DNA of 64,000 bases from Limnomonas spitsbergensis (lineage: Eukaryota; Chlorophyta; Chlorophyceae; Chlamydomonadales). The stretch's first letter is position 1. The number at the start of each line of letters is the position of its first letter. Shown here in pieces: positions 26,501-40,700 of the stretch. Below the pieces are notes generated by a model that had not been told where the DNA came from, searched no databases, and saw only the letters and a program-made list of their open reading frames with translations. The DNA lies in the NCBI GenBank assembly GCA_037349105.1, contig JAYJMM010000118.1:3653501-3717500 (forward strand), given 5' to 3'. Made by a program: the position numbers and the translations under genes.

Positions 26501-29069
26501 ATATTACGCACATCCTGATGTACAACATGATGTACAACCATACAAATTGATTTGTTCTTCCGCAGGTATTTTACCTGTTGGCCTGGTGCAGCAGCTGGGC
26601 TTGCCATGGTTACTTCAGCTGCTGCTGTCCTTCTGTTTAGTGCTGGTGGCGTGCTGGCAACAACGGCGGCAGCGGCCCCATCTGCCCCTTTCGTCTCCAA
26701 CTCAGAGGGCTGGGCCCTCCCACCAGGCCAAGGACCTCCAAGTTGATCGGAGGCCAGCTGCTAGGCCATCCTGGCCGTCCTGAGGGGTCTGATGCTAGCA
26801 GAGGGCCTGCCAGCAAGGTATGTCGGCAAAGAGGGGCACTCGCCTGAAACAACTAATATGCCCTGAGGTGTGGATAAGGGGAGCCATCTGTTCGGCTGTA
26901 GCACGAGGTAGGCTACTATGCTGATGCTGATTCTGGAGCTGATGTTGATGTTGGTGCTGGTGACGATGCTGATGCTGACATTGCTACTTGTGCTGGTGCT
27001 GATGCTGATGCTGATTCCAGTCTCATGTCGATGCCAATGCTCAGGCTCAGCCTCACCTTCAACCTTGAATACCTGAGCCCCACACCTTCAGCCCTACTCT
27101 GATGTGACCTTGAACCTACGTTCCCAGGGGCTAGTCTATCAAGAAATTCTTGACCCTAAATCCTTGACCCTAAAGCAAATTTGCCTTCACCCGTTTTGTC
27201 TGATGTACATCCTGGTGTGGAACTGGGTCAACAATATTACGCACGTCCTGATGTACAACATGATGTACAACCATACAAATTGATTTGTTCTTCGGCAGGT
27301 ATTTTTCCTGATGGCCTGGCGCAGCAGCTGGGCTTACCATGGTTACTTCAGCTGTTGAGGTCCTTCTGTTCAGTGCTGGTGGTGTGCTGGCAACAACGGC
27401 GGCAGCGGCCTCATCTGCCCCTTTCGTCTCCAACTCAGAGGGCTGGGCCCTCCCACCAGGCCAAGGACCTCTAAGTTGATCGGAGGCCAGCTGCTAGGCC
27501 ATCCTGGCCGTCCTGAGGGGTCTGATGCTAGCGGAGGGCCTGCCAGCAAGGTATGTCGGCAAAGAGGGGCACTCGCCTGAAACAACTAATATGCCCTGAG
27601 GTGTGGATAAAGGGAACCATCTGTTCGGCTGTAGCACGAGGTAGGCTACTATGCTGATGTTGATTCTGGAGCTGATGTTGATGTTGGTGCTGGTGATGAT
27701 TCTGATGCTGACATTGCTACTTGTGCTGGTGCTGATGCTGATGCTGATTCCAGTCTCATGTTGATGCCAATGCTCAGGCTCAGCCTCACCTTCAACCTTG
27801 AATACCTGAGCCCCACACCTTCAGCCCTACTCTGATGTGACCTTGAACCTACGTTCCCAAGGGCTGGACTGTCAAGAAATTCTTGACCCTAAATCCTTGA
27901 CCCTAAAGCAACATTTTCATCACCCGTTTTGTCTGATGTACATCCTGGTGTGGAACTGGGTCAACAATAGTACGCACATCCTGATGTACAACATGATGTT
28001 CAACCATACGAATTGATTTGTTTTTCCGCAGGTATTTTTCCTGATGGCCTGGTGCATCAGCAAGGCTTGCCATGGTTACTTCAGCTGCTGCTGTCCTTCT
28101 CTTCAGTGCTGGTGGCGCGCTAGCAACAACGGTGGCAGCGGCCTCATCTGCCCCTTTCGTCTCCAACTCGGAGGGCTGGGCCCTCTCACCAGGCCAAGGA
28201 CCTCTAAGTTGATCGGAGGCCAGCTGCTAGGCCATCCTTGCCGTCCTGAGGGGTCTGATGCTAGCGGAGGGCCTGCCAGCAAGGTATGTCGGCAAAGAGG
28301 GGCACTCGCCTGAAAAAACGAATATGCCCTGAGGTGTGGATAAAGGGAGCCATCTGTTCGGCTGTAGCACTAGGTAGGCTACTATGCTGATGCTGATTCT
28401 GGAGCTGATGTTGATGTTGGTGCTGGTGATGATGCTGATGCTGACATTGCTACGTGTGCTGGTGCTGATGCTGATGCTGACATTGCTACGTGTGCTGGTG
28501 CTGATGCTGATGCTGATTCCAGTCTCATGTCGATGCCAATGCTCAGGCTCAGCCTCACCTTCAACCTTGAATACCTGAGCCCCACACCTTCAGCCCTACT
28601 CTGATGTGACCTTGAACCTACGTTCCCAGGGGCTGGACTGTCAATAATTTATTGACCCTACATGTCTGGTGTGGAAGTGGGTCAACAATATTACGCACAT
28701 CCTAATGTACAACATGATGTACAACCATACAAATTGATTTGTTCTTCCGCAGGTATTTTACCTGTTGGCCTGGTGCAGCAGCTGGGCTTGCCATGGTTAC
28801 TTCAGCTGCTGCTGTCCTTCTGTTCAGTGCTGGTGGCGTGCTGCCAACAACGGCGGCAGCGGCCCCATCTGCCCCTTTCGTCTCCAACTCAGAGGGCTGG
28901 GCCCTCCCACCAGGCCAAGGACCTCCAAGTTGATCGGAGGCCAGCTGCTAGGCCATCCTGGCCGTCCTGAGGGGTCTGATGCTAGCAGAGGGCCTGCCAG
29001 CAAGGTATGTCGGCAAAGAGGGGCACTCGCCTGAAACAACTAATATGCCCTGAGGTGTGGATAAGGGGA
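11571..29069. repeat. Higher-order repeat: A1-A2-B trimer, eight copies
   Basis: Twenty-four consecutive monomers follow the fixed order A1 (733), A2 (733), B (721), giving a period of 2187 bp (2187-2189). Trimers start at 11571, 13758, 15948, 18135, 20322, 22509, 24696 and 26883. A1 is marked by CAGCTGTTGAGGTCC and a CGGCAG before the conserved block; A2 by TGCATCAGCAAGGC; B by ACATGTCTGGTGTGGAAGTGG split across its junction and loss of the CCCTAAA segment. The three types differ clearly from each other, while the same type in successive trimers is nearly identical, which is the definition of higher-order satellite organisation. Confidence 0.93.
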
Positions 29070-32000
29070 GCCATCTGTTCGGCTGTAGCACGAGGTAGGC
29101 TACTATGCTGATGCTGATTCTGGAGCTGATGTTGATGTTGGTGCTGGTGACGATGCTGATGCTGACATTGCTACTTGTGCTGGTGCTGATGCTGATGCTG
29201 ATTCCAGTCTCATGTCGATGCCAATGCTCAGGCTCAGCCTCACCTTCAACCTTAAATACCTGAGCCCCACACCTTCAGCCCTACTCTGATGTGACCTTGA
29301 ACCTACGTTCCCAGGGGCTAGTCTATCAAGAAATTATTGACCCTAAATCCTTGACCCTAAAGCAAATTTGCCTTCACCCGTTTTGTCTGATGTACATCCT
29401 GGTGTGGAACTGGGTCAACAATATTACGCACGTCCTGATGTACAACATGATGTACAACCATACAAATTGATTTGTTCTTCGGCAGGTATTTTTCCTGATG
29501 GCCTGGCGCAGCAGCTGGGCTTACCATGGTTACTTCAGCTGTTGAGGTCCTTCTGTGCAGTGCTGGTGGCGTGCTGCCAACAACGGCGGCAGCGGCCCCA
29601 TCTGCCCCTTTCGTCTCCAACTCAGAGGGCTGGGCCCTCCCACCAGGCCAAGGACCTCAAAGTTGATCGGAGGCCAGCTGCTAGGCCATCCTGGCCGTCC
29701 TGAGGGGTCTGATGCTAGCGGAGGGCCTGCCAGCAAGGTATGTCGGCAAAGAGGGGCACTCGCCTGAAACAACTAATATGCCCTGAGGTGTGGATAAGGG
29801 GAGCCATCTGTTCGGCTGTAGCACGAGGTAGGCTACTATGCTGATGCTGATTCTGGAGCTGATGTTGATGTTGGTGCTGGTGATGATGCTGATGCTGACA
29901 TTGCTACGTGTGCTGGTGCTGATGCTGATGCTGACATTGCTACGTGTGCTGGTGCTGATGCTGATGCTGATTCCAGTCTCATGTCGATGCCAATGCTCAG
30001 GCTCAGCCTCACCTTCAACCTTGAATACCTGAGCCCCACACCTTCAGCCCTACTCTGATGTGACCTTGAACCTACGTTCCCAGGGGCTGGACTGTCAATA
30101 ATTTATTGACCCTACATGTCTGGTGTGGAAGTGGGTCAACAATATTACGCACATCCTAATGTACAACATGATGTACAACCATACAAATTGATTTGTTCTT
30201 CCGCAGGTATTTTACCTGTTGGCCTGGTGCAGCAGCTGGGCTTGCCATGGTTACTTCAGCTGCTGCTGTCCTTCTGTTCAGTGCTGGTGGCGTGCTGCCA
30301 ACAACGGCGGCAGCGGCCCCATCTGCCCCTTTCGTCTCCAACTCAGAGGGCTGGGCCCTCCCACCAGGCCAAGGACCTCCAAGTTGATCGGAGGCCAGCT
30401 GCTAGGCCATCCTGGCCGTCCTGAGGGGTCTGATGCTAGCAGAGGGCCTGCCAGCAAGGTATGTCGGCAAAGAGGGGCACTCGCCTGAAACAACTAATAT
30501 GCCCTGAGGTGTGGATAAGGGGAGCCATCTGTTCGGCTGTAGCACGAGGTAGGCTACTATGCTGATGCTGATTCTGGAGCTGATGTTGATGTTGGTGCTG
30601 GTGACGATGCTGATGCTGACATTGCTACTTGTGCTGGTGCTGATGCTGATGCTGATTCCAGTCTCATGTCGATGCCAATGCTCAGGCTCAGCCTCACCTT
30701 CAACCTTAAATACCTGAGCCCCACACCTTCAGCCCTACTCTGATGTGACCTTGAACCTACGTTCCCAGGGGCTAGTCTATCAAGAAATTATTGACCCTAA
30801 ATCCTTGACCCTAAAGCAAATTTGCCTTCACCCGTTTTGTCTGATGTACATCCTGGTGTGGAACTGGGTCAACAATATTACGCACGTCCTGATGTACAAC
30901 ATGATGTACAACCATACAAATTGATTTGTTCTTCGGCAGGTATTTTTCCTGATGGCCTGGCGCAGCAGCTGGGCTTACCATGGTTACTTCAGCTGTTGAG
31001 GTCCTTCTGTTCAGTGCTGGTGGCGTGCTGCCAACAACGGCGGCAGCGGCCCCATCTGCCCCTTTCGTCTCCAACTCAGAGGGCTGGGCCCTCCCACCAG
31101 GCCAAGGACCTCAAAGTTGATCGGAGGCCAGCTGCTAGGCCATCCTGGCCGTCCTGAGGGGTCTGATGCTAGCGGAGGGCCTGCCAGCAAGGTATGTCGG
31201 CAAAGAGGGGCACTCGCCTGAAACAACTAATATGCCCTGAGGTGTGGATAAGGGGAGCCATCTGTTCGGCTGTAGCACGAGGTAGGCTACTATGCTGATG
31301 CTGATTCTGGAGCTGATGTTGATGTTGGTGCTGGTGACGATGCTGATGCTGACATTGCTACTTGTGCTGGTGCTGATGCTGATGCTGATTCCAGTCTCAT
31401 GTCGATGCCAATGCTCAGGCTCAGCCTCACCTTCAACCTTAAATACCTGAGCCCCACACCTTCAGCCCTACTCTGATGTGACCTTGAACCTACGTTCCCA
31501 GGGGCTAGTCTATCAAGAAATTATTGACCCTAAATCCTTGACCCTAAAGCAAATTTGCCTTCACCCGTTTTGTCTGATGTACATCCTGGTGTGGAACTGG
31601 GTCAACAATATTACGCACGTCCTGATGTACAACATGATGTACAACCATACAAATTGATTTGTTCTTCGGCAGGTATTTTTCCTGATGGCCTGGCGCAGCA
31701 GCTGGGCTTACCATGGTTACTTCAGCTGTTGAGGTCCTTCTGTGCAGTGCTGGTGGCGTGCTGCCAACAACGGCGGCAGCGGCCCCATCTGCCCCTTTCG
31801 TCTCCAACTCAGAGGGCTGGGCCCTCCCACCAGGCCAAGGACCTCAAAGTTGATCGGAGGCCAGCTGCTAGGCCATCCTGGCCGTCCTGAGGGGTCTGAT
31901 GCTAGCGGAGGGCCTGCCAGCAAGGTATGTCGGCAAAGAGGGGCACTCGCCTGAAACAACTAATATGCCCTGAGGTGTGGATAAGGGGAGCCATCTGTTC

Positions 32001-33454
32001 GGCTGTAGCACGAGGTAGGCTACTATGCTGATGCTGATTCTGGAGCTGATGTTGATGTTGGTGCTGGTGACGATGCTGATGCTGACATTGCTACTTGTGC
32101 TGGTGCTGATGCTGATGCTGATTCCAGTCTCATGTCGATGCCAATGCTCAGGCTCAGCCTCACCTTCAACCTTAAATACCTGAGCCCCACACCTTCAGCC
32201 CTACTCTGATGTGACCTTGAACCTACGTTCCCAGGGGCTAGTCTATCAAGAAATTATTGACCCTAAATCCTTGACCCTAAAGCAAATTTGCCTTCACCCG
32301 TTTTGTCTGATGTACATCCTGGTGTGGAACTGGATCAACAATATTACGCACGTCCTGATGTACAACATGATGTACAACCATACAAATTGATTTGTTCTTC
32401 GGCAGGTATTTTCCTGATGGCCTGGCGCAGCAGCTGGGCTTACCATGGTTACTTCAGCTGTTGAGGTCCTTCTGTTCAGTGCTGGTGGCGTGCTGGCAGC
32501 AACGGTGGCAGCGGCCTCATTTGCCCCTTTCGTCTCCAACTCAGAGGGCTGGGCCCTCCCACCAGGCCAAGGACCTCCAAGTTGATCGGAGGCCAGCTGC
32601 TAGGCCATCCTGGCCGTCCTGAGGGGTCTGATGCTAGCTGAGGGCCTGCCAACAAGGTATGTCGGCAAAGAGGGGCACTCGCCTGAAACAACTAATATGC
32701 CCTGAGGTGTGGATAAGGGGAGCCATCTGTTCGGCTGTAGCACGAGGTAGGCTACTATGCTGATGCTGATTCTGGAGCTGATGTTGATGTTGGTGCTGGT
32801 GATGATGCTGATGCTGACATTGCTACGTGTGCTGGTGCTGATGCTGATGCTGATTCCAGTCTCATGTCGATGCCAATGCTCAGGCTCAGCCTCACCTTCA
32901 ACCTTGAATACCTGAGCCCCACACCTTCAGCCCTACTTTGATGTGACCTTGGGCCTACGTTCCCAGGGGCTGGTCTATCAAGAAATTCTTGACCCTAAAT
33001 CCTTGACCCTGAAGCAAATTTGCCTTCACCCGTTTTGTCTGATGTACATCCTGGTGTGGAACTGGTTCAATAATATTACGCACATCCTGATGTACAACAT
33101 GATGTACAACCATACAAATTGATTTGTTCTTCCGCAGGTTTTTTCCCTGATGGCCTGGTGCAGCAGCTGGGCTTGCCATGGTTACTTCAGCTGCTGCTGT
33201 CCTTCTGTTCAGTGCTGGTGGTGTGCTGGCATCAACGGCGGCAGCGGCCCCATCTGCCCCTTTCGTCTCCAACTCAGAGGGCTGGGCCCTCCCACCAGGC
33301 CAAGGACCTCCAAGTTGATCGGAGGCCAGCTGCTAGGCCATCCTGGCCGTCCTGAGGGGTCTGATGCTAGCAGAGGGCCTGCCAGCAAGGTATGTCGGCA
33401 AAGAGGGGCACTCGCCTGAAACAACTAATATGCCCTGAGGTGTGGATAAGGGGA
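26883..33454. repeat. Nine-monomer block, copy 1 of 13,818-bp-spaced duplication
   Basis: Monomers starting 26883 to 32722 correspond one to one with those starting 40701 to 46540, nearly all at a constant offset of 13818 bp; both blocks are 6572 bp. Shared private variants include CTTCTGTGCAGTGC in the A1 monomers at 29070 and 42888, and TACTTTGATGTGACCTTGGG in the monomers at 32722 and 46540. The 31990 monomer is a chimera of the two monomers at 45075 and 45807 (see findings). Confidence 0.85.
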
Positions 33455-36400
33455 GCCATCTGTTCGGCTGTAGCACGAGGTAGGCTACTATGCTGATGCT
33501 GATTCTGGAGCTGATGTTGATGTTGGTGCTGGTGACGATGCTGATGCTGACATTGCTACTTGTGCTGGTGCTGATGCTGATGCTGATTCCAGTCTCATGT
33601 CGATGCCAATGCTCAGGCTCAGCCTCACCTTCAACCTTGAATACCTGAGCCCCACACCTTCAGCCCTACTCTGATGTGACCTTGAACCTACGTTCCCAGG
33701 GGCTAGTCTATCAAGAAATTCTTGACCCTAAATCCTTGACCCTAAAGCAAATTTGCCTTCACCCGTTTTGTCTGATGTACATCCTGGTGTGGAACTGGGT
33801 CAACAATATTACGCACGTCCTGATGTACAACATGATGTACAACCATACAAATTGATTTGTTCTTCGGCAGGTATTTTACCTGATGGCCTGGCGCAGCAGC
33901 TGGGCTTACCATGGTTACTTCAGCTGTTGAGGTCCTTCTGTTCAGTGCTGGTGGTGTGCTGGCAACAACGGCGGCAGCGGCCTCATCTGCCCCTTTCGTC
34001 TCCAACTCAGAGGGCTGGGCCCTCCCACCAGGCCAAGGACCTCTAAGTTGATCGGAGGCCAGCTGCTAGGCCATCCTGGCCGTCCTGAGGGGTCTGATGC
34101 TAGCGGAGGGCCTGCCAGCAAGGTATGTCGGCAAAGAGGGGCACTCGCCTGAAACAACTAATATGCCCTGAGGTGTGGATAAAGGGAACCATCTGTTCGG
34201 CTGTAGCACGAGGTAGGCTACTATGCTGATGCTGATTCTGGAGCTGATGTTGATGTTGGTGCTGGTGATGATTCTGATGCTGACATTGCTACTTGTGCTG
34301 GTGCTGATGCTGATGCTGATTCCAGTCTCATGTTGATGCCAATGCTCAGGCTCAGCCTCACCTTCAACCTTGAATACCTGAGCCCCACACCTTCAGCCCT
34401 ACTCTGATGTGACCTTGAACCTACGTTCCCAAGGGCTGGACTGTCAAGAAATTCTTGACCCTAAATCCTTGACCCTAAAGCAACATTTTCATCACCCGTT
34501 TTGTCTGATGTACATCCTGGTGTGGAACTGGGTCAACAATAGTACGCACATCCTGATGTACAACATGATGTTCAACCATACGAATTGATTTGTTTTTCCG
34601 CAGGTATTTTTCCTGATGGCCTGGTGCATCAGCAAGGCTTGCCATGGTTACTTCAGCTGCTGCTGTCCTTCTGTTCAGTGCTGGTGGCGTGCTAGCAACA
34701 ACGGTGGCAGCGGCCTCATCTGCCCCTTTCGTCTCCAACTCGGAGGGCTGGGCCCTCTCACCAGGCCAAGGACCTCTAAGTTGATCGGAGGCCAGCTGCT
34801 AGGCCATCCTTGCCGTCCTGAGGGGTCTGATGCTAGCGGAGGGCCTGCCAGCAAGGTATGTCGGCAAAGAGGGGCACTCGCCTGAAAAAACGAATATGCC
34901 CTGAGGTGTGGATAAAGGGAGCCATCTGTTCGGCTGTAGCACTAGGTAGGCTACTATGCTGATGCTGATTCTGGAGCTGATGTTGATGTTGGTGCTGGTG
35001 ATGATGCTGATGCTGACATTGCTACGTGTGCTGGTGCTGATGCTGATGCTGACATTGCTACGTGTGCTGGTGCTGATGCTGATGCTGATTCCAGTCTCAT
35101 GTCGATGCCAATGCTCAGGCTCAGCCTCACCTTCAACCTTGAATACCTGAGCCCCACACCTTCAGCCCTACTCTGATGTGACCTTGAACCTACGTTCCCA
35201 GGGGCTGGACTGTCAATAATTTATTGACCCTACATGTCTGGTGTGGAAGTGGGTCAACAATATTACGCACATCCTGATGTACAACATGATGTACAACCAT
35301 ACAAATTGATTTGTTCTTCCGCAGGTATTTTACCTGTTGGCCTGGTGCAGCAGCTGGGCTTGCCATGGTTACTTCAGCTGCTGCTGTCCTTCTGTTTAGT
35401 GCTGGTGGCGTGCTGCCAACAACGGCGGCAGCGGCCCCATCTGCCCCTTTCGTCTCCAACTCAGAGGGCTGGGCCCTCCCACCAGGCCAAGGACCTCCAA
35501 GTTGATCGGAGGCCAGCTGCTAGGCCATCCTGGCCGTCCTGAGGGGTCTGATGCTAGCAGAGGGCCTGCCAGCAAGGTATGTCGGCAAAGAGGGGCACTC
35601 GCCTGAAACAACTAATATGCCCTGAGGTGTGGATAAGGGGAGCCATCTGTTCGGCTGTAGCACGAGGTAGGCTACTATGCTGATGCTGATTCTGGAGCTG
35701 ATGTTGATGTTGGTGCTGGTGACGATGCTGATGCTGACATTGCTACTTGTGCTGGTGCTGATGCTGATGCTGATTCCAGTCTCATGTCGATGCCAATGCT
35801 CAGGCTCAGCCTCACCTTCAACCTTAAATACCTGAGCCCCACACCTTCAGCCCTACTCTGATGTGACCTTGAACCTACGTTCCCAGGGGCTGGACTGTCA
35901 ATAATTTATTGACCCTAAATCCTTGACCCTAAAGCAAAATTTTCATCACCCGTTTTGTCTGATGTACATCCTGGTGTGGAACTGGGTCAACAATAGTACG
36001 CACATCCTGATGTACAACATGATGTTCAACCATACGAATTGATTTGTTTTTCCGCAGGTATTTTTCCTGATGGCCTGGTGCATCAGCAAGGCTTGCCATG
36101 GTTACTTCAGCTGCTGCTGTCCTTCTCTTCAGTGCTGGTGGCGTGCTAGCAACAACGGTGGCAGCGGCCTCATCTGCCCCTTTTGTCTCCAACTCGGAGA
36201 GCTGGGCCCTCTCACCAGGCCAAGGACCTCTAAGTTGATCGGAGGCCAGCTGCTAGGCCATCCTTGCCGTCCTGAGGGGTCTGATGCTAGCGGAGGGCCT
36301 GCCAGCAAGGTATGTCGGCAAAGAGGGGCACTCGCCTGAAAAAACGAATATGCCCTGAGGTGTGGATAAAGGGAGCCATCTGTTCGGCTGTAGCACTAGG

Positions 36401-39400
36401 TAGGCTACTATGCTGATGCTGATTCTGGAGCTGATGTTGATGTTGGTGCTGGTGATGATGCTGATGCTGACATTGCTACGTGTGCTGGTGCTGATGCTGA
36501 TGCTGACATTGCTACGTGTGCTGGTGCTGATGCTGATGCTGATTCCAGTCTCATGTCGATGCCAATGCTCAGGCTCAGCCTCACCTTCAACCTTGAATAC
36601 CTGAGCCCCACACCTTCAGCCCTACTCTGATGTGACCTTGAACCTACGTTCCCAGGGGCTGGACTGTCAATAATTTATTGACCCTACATGTCTGGTGTGG
36701 AAGTGGGTCAACAATATTACGCACATCCTAATGTACAACATGATGTACAACCATACAAATTGATTTGTTCTTCCGCAGGTATTTTACCTGTTGGCCTGGT
36801 GCAGCAGCTGGGCTTGCCATGGTTACTTCAGCTGCTGCTGTCCTTCTGTTCAGTGCTGGTGGCGTGCTGCCAACAACGGCGGCAGCGGCCCCATCTGCCC
36901 CTTTCGTCTCCAACTCAGAGGGCTGGGCCCTCCCACCAGGCCAAGGACCTCCAAGTTGATCGGAGGCCAGCTGCTAGGCCATCCTGGCCGTCCTGAGGGG
37001 TCTGATGCTAGCAGAGGGCCTGACAGCAAGGTATGTCGGCAAAGAGGGGCACTCGCCTGAAACAACTAATATGCCCTGAGGTGTGGATAAGGGGAGCCAT
37101 CTGTTCGGCTGTAGCACGAGGTAGGCTACTATGCTGATGCTGATTCTGGAGCTGATGTTGATGTTGGTGCTGGTGACGATGCTGATGCTGACATTGCTAC
37201 TTGTGCTGGTGCTGATGCTGATGCTGATTCCAGTCTCATGTCGATGCCAATGCTCAGGCTCAGCCTCACCTTCAACCTTGAATACCTGAGCCCCACACCT
37301 TCAGCCCTACTCTGATGTGACCTTGAACCTACGTTCCCAGGGGCTAGTCTATCAAGAAATTCTTGACCCTAAATCCTTGACCCTAAAGCAAATTTGCCTT
37401 CACCCGTTTTGTCTGATGTACATCCTGGTGTGGAACTGGGTCAACAATATTACGCACGTCCTGATGTACAACATGATGTACAACCATACAAATTGATTTG
37501 TTCTTCGGCAGGTATTTTTCCTGATGGCCTGGCGCAGCAGCTGGGCTTACCATGGTTACTTCAGCTGTTGAGGTCCTTCTGTTCAGTGCTGGTGGTGTGC
37601 TGGCAACAACGGCGGCAGCGGCCTCATCTGCCCCTTTCGTCTCCAACTCAGAGGGCTGGGCCCTCCCACCAGGCCAAGGACCTCTAAGTTGATCGGAGGC
37701 CAGCTGCTAGGCCATCCTGGCCGTCCTGAGGGGTCTGATGCTAGCGGAGGGCCTGCCAGCAAGGTATGTCGGCAAAGAGGGGCACTCGCCTGAAACAACT
37801 AATATGCCCTGAGGTGTGGATAAAGGGAACCATCTGTTCGGCTGTAGCACGAGGTAGGCTACTATGCTGATGTTGATTCTGGAGCTGATGTTGATGTTGG
37901 TGCTGGTGATGATTCTGATGCTGACATTGCTACTTGTGCTGGTGCTGATGCTGATGCTGATTCCAGTCTCATGTTGATGCCAATGCTCAGGCTCAGCCTC
38001 ACCTTCAACCTTGAATACCTGAGCCCCACACCTTCAGCCCTACTCTGATGTGACCTTGAACCTACGTTCCCAGGGGCTGGACTGTCAATAATTTATTGAC
38101 CCTACATGTCTGGTGTGGAAGTGGGTCAACAATATTACGCACATCCTAATGTACAACATGATGTACAACCATACAAATTGATTTGTTCTTCCGCAGGTAT
38201 TTTACCTGTTGGCCTGGTGCAGCAGCTGGGCTTGCCATGGTTACTTCAGCTGCTGCTGTCCTTCTGTTCAGTGCTGGTGGCGTGCTGCCAACAACGGCGG
38301 CAGCGGCCCCATCTGCCCCTTTCGTCTCCAACTCAGAGGGCTGGGCCCTCCCACCAGGCCAAGGACCTCCAAGTTGATCGGAGGCCAGCTGCTAGGCCAT
38401 CCTGGCCGTCCTGAGGGGTCTGATGCTAGCAGAGGGCCTGACAGCAAGGTATGTCGGCAAAGAGGGGCACTCGCCTGAAACAACTAATATGCCCTGAGGT
38501 GTGGATAAGGGGAGCCATCTGTTCGGCTGTAGCACGAGGTAGGCTACTATGCTGATGCTGATTCTGGAGCTGATGTTGATGTTGGTGCTGGTGACGATGC
38601 TGATGCTGACATTGCTACTTGTGCTGGTGCTGATGCTGATGCTGATTCCAGTCTCATGTCGATGCCAATGCTCAGGCTCAGCCTCACCTTCAACCTTGAA
38701 TACCTGAGCCCCACACCTTCAGCCCTACTCTGATGTGACCTTGAACCTACGTTCCCAGGGGCTAGTCTATCAAGAAATTCTTGACCCTAAATCCTTGACC
38801 CTAAAGCAAATTTGCCTTCACCCGTTTTGTCTGATGTACATCCTGGTGTGGAACTGGGTCAACAATATTACGCACGTCCTGATGTACAACATGATGTACA
38901 ACCATACAAATTGATTTGTTCTTCGGCAGGTATTTTTCCTGATGGCCTGGCGCAGCAGCTGGGCTTACCATGGTTACTTCAGCTGTTGAGGTCCTTCTGT
39001 TCAGTGCTGGTGGTGTGCTGGCAACAACGGCGGCAGCGGCCTCATCTGCCCCTTTCGTCTCCAACTCAGAGGGCTGGGCCCTCCCACCAGGCCAAGGACC
39101 TCTAAGTTGATCGGAGGCCAGCTGCTAGGCCATCCTGGCCGTCCTGAGGGGTCTGATGCTAGCGGAGGGCCTGCCAGCAAGGTATGTCGGCAAAGAGGGG
39201 CACTCGCCTGAAACAACTAATATGCCCTGAGGTGTGGATAAAGGGAACCATCTGTTCGGCTGTAGCACGAGGTAGGCTACTATGCTGATGTTGATTCTGG
39301 AGCTGATGTTGATGTTGGTGCTGGTGATGATTCTGATGCTGACATTGCTACTTGTGCTGGTGCTGATGCTGATGCTGATTCCAGTCTCATGTTGATGCCA

Positions 39401-40700
39401 ATGCTCAGGCTCAGCCTCACCTTCAACCTTGAATACCTGAGCCCCACACCTTCAGCCCTACTCTGATGTGACCTTGAACCTACGTTCCCAAGGGCTGGAC
39501 TGTCAAGAAATTCTTGACCCTAAATCCTTGACCCTAAAGCAACATTTTCATCACCCGTTTTGTCTGATGTACATCCTGGTGTGGAACTGGGTCAACAATA
39601 GTACGCACATCCTGATGTACAACATGATGTTCAACCATACGAATTGATTTGTTTTTCCGCAGGTATTTTTCCTGATGGCCTGGTGCATCAGCAAGGCTTG
39701 CCATGGTTACTTCAGCTGCTGCTGTCCTTCTCTTCAGTGCTGGTGGCGTGCTAGCAACAACGGTGGCAGCGGCCTCATCTGCCCCTTTCGTCTCCAACTC
39801 GGAGGGCTGGGCCCTCTCACCAGGCCAAGGACCTCTAAGTTGATCGGAGGCCAGCTGCTAGGCCATCCTTGCCGTCCTGAGGGGTCTGATGCTAGCGGAG
39901 GGCCTGCCAGCAAGGTATGTCGGCAAAGAGGGGCACTCGCCTGAAAAAACGAATATGCCCTGAGGTGTGGATAAAGGGAGCCATCTGTTCGGCTGTAGCA
40001 CTAGGTAGGCTACTATGCTGATGCTGATTCTGGAGCTGATGTTGATGTTGGTGCTGGTGATGATGCTGATGCTGACATTGCTACGTGTGCTGGTGCTGAT
40101 GCTGATGCTGACATTGCTACGTGTGCTGGTGCTGATGCTGATGCTGATTCCAGTCTCATGTCGATGCCAATGCTCAGGCTCAGCCTCACCTTCAACCTTG
40201 AATACCTGAGCCCCACACCTTCAGCCCTACTCTGATGTGACCTTGAACCTACGTTCCCAGGGGCTGGACTGTCAATAATTTATTGACCCTACATGTCTGG
40301 TGTGGAAGTGGGTCAACAATATTACGCACATCCTAATGTACAACATGATGTACAACCATACAAATTGATTTGTTCTTCCGCAGGTATTTTACCTGTTGGC
40401 CTGGTGCAGCAGCTGGGCTTGCCATGGTTACTTCAGCTGCTGCTGTCCTTCTGTTCAGTGCTGGTGGCGTGCTGCCAACAACGGCGGCAGCGGCCCCATC
40501 TGCCCCTTTCGTCTCCAACTCAGAGGGCTGGGCCCTCCCACCAGGCCAAGGACCTCCAAGTTGATCGGAGGCCAGCTGCTAGGCCATCCTGGCCGTCCTG
40601 AGGGGTCTGATGCTAGCAGAGGGCCTGACAGCAAGGTATGTCGGCAAAGAGGGGCACTCGCCTGAAACAACTAATATGCCCTGAGGTGTGGATAAGGGGA

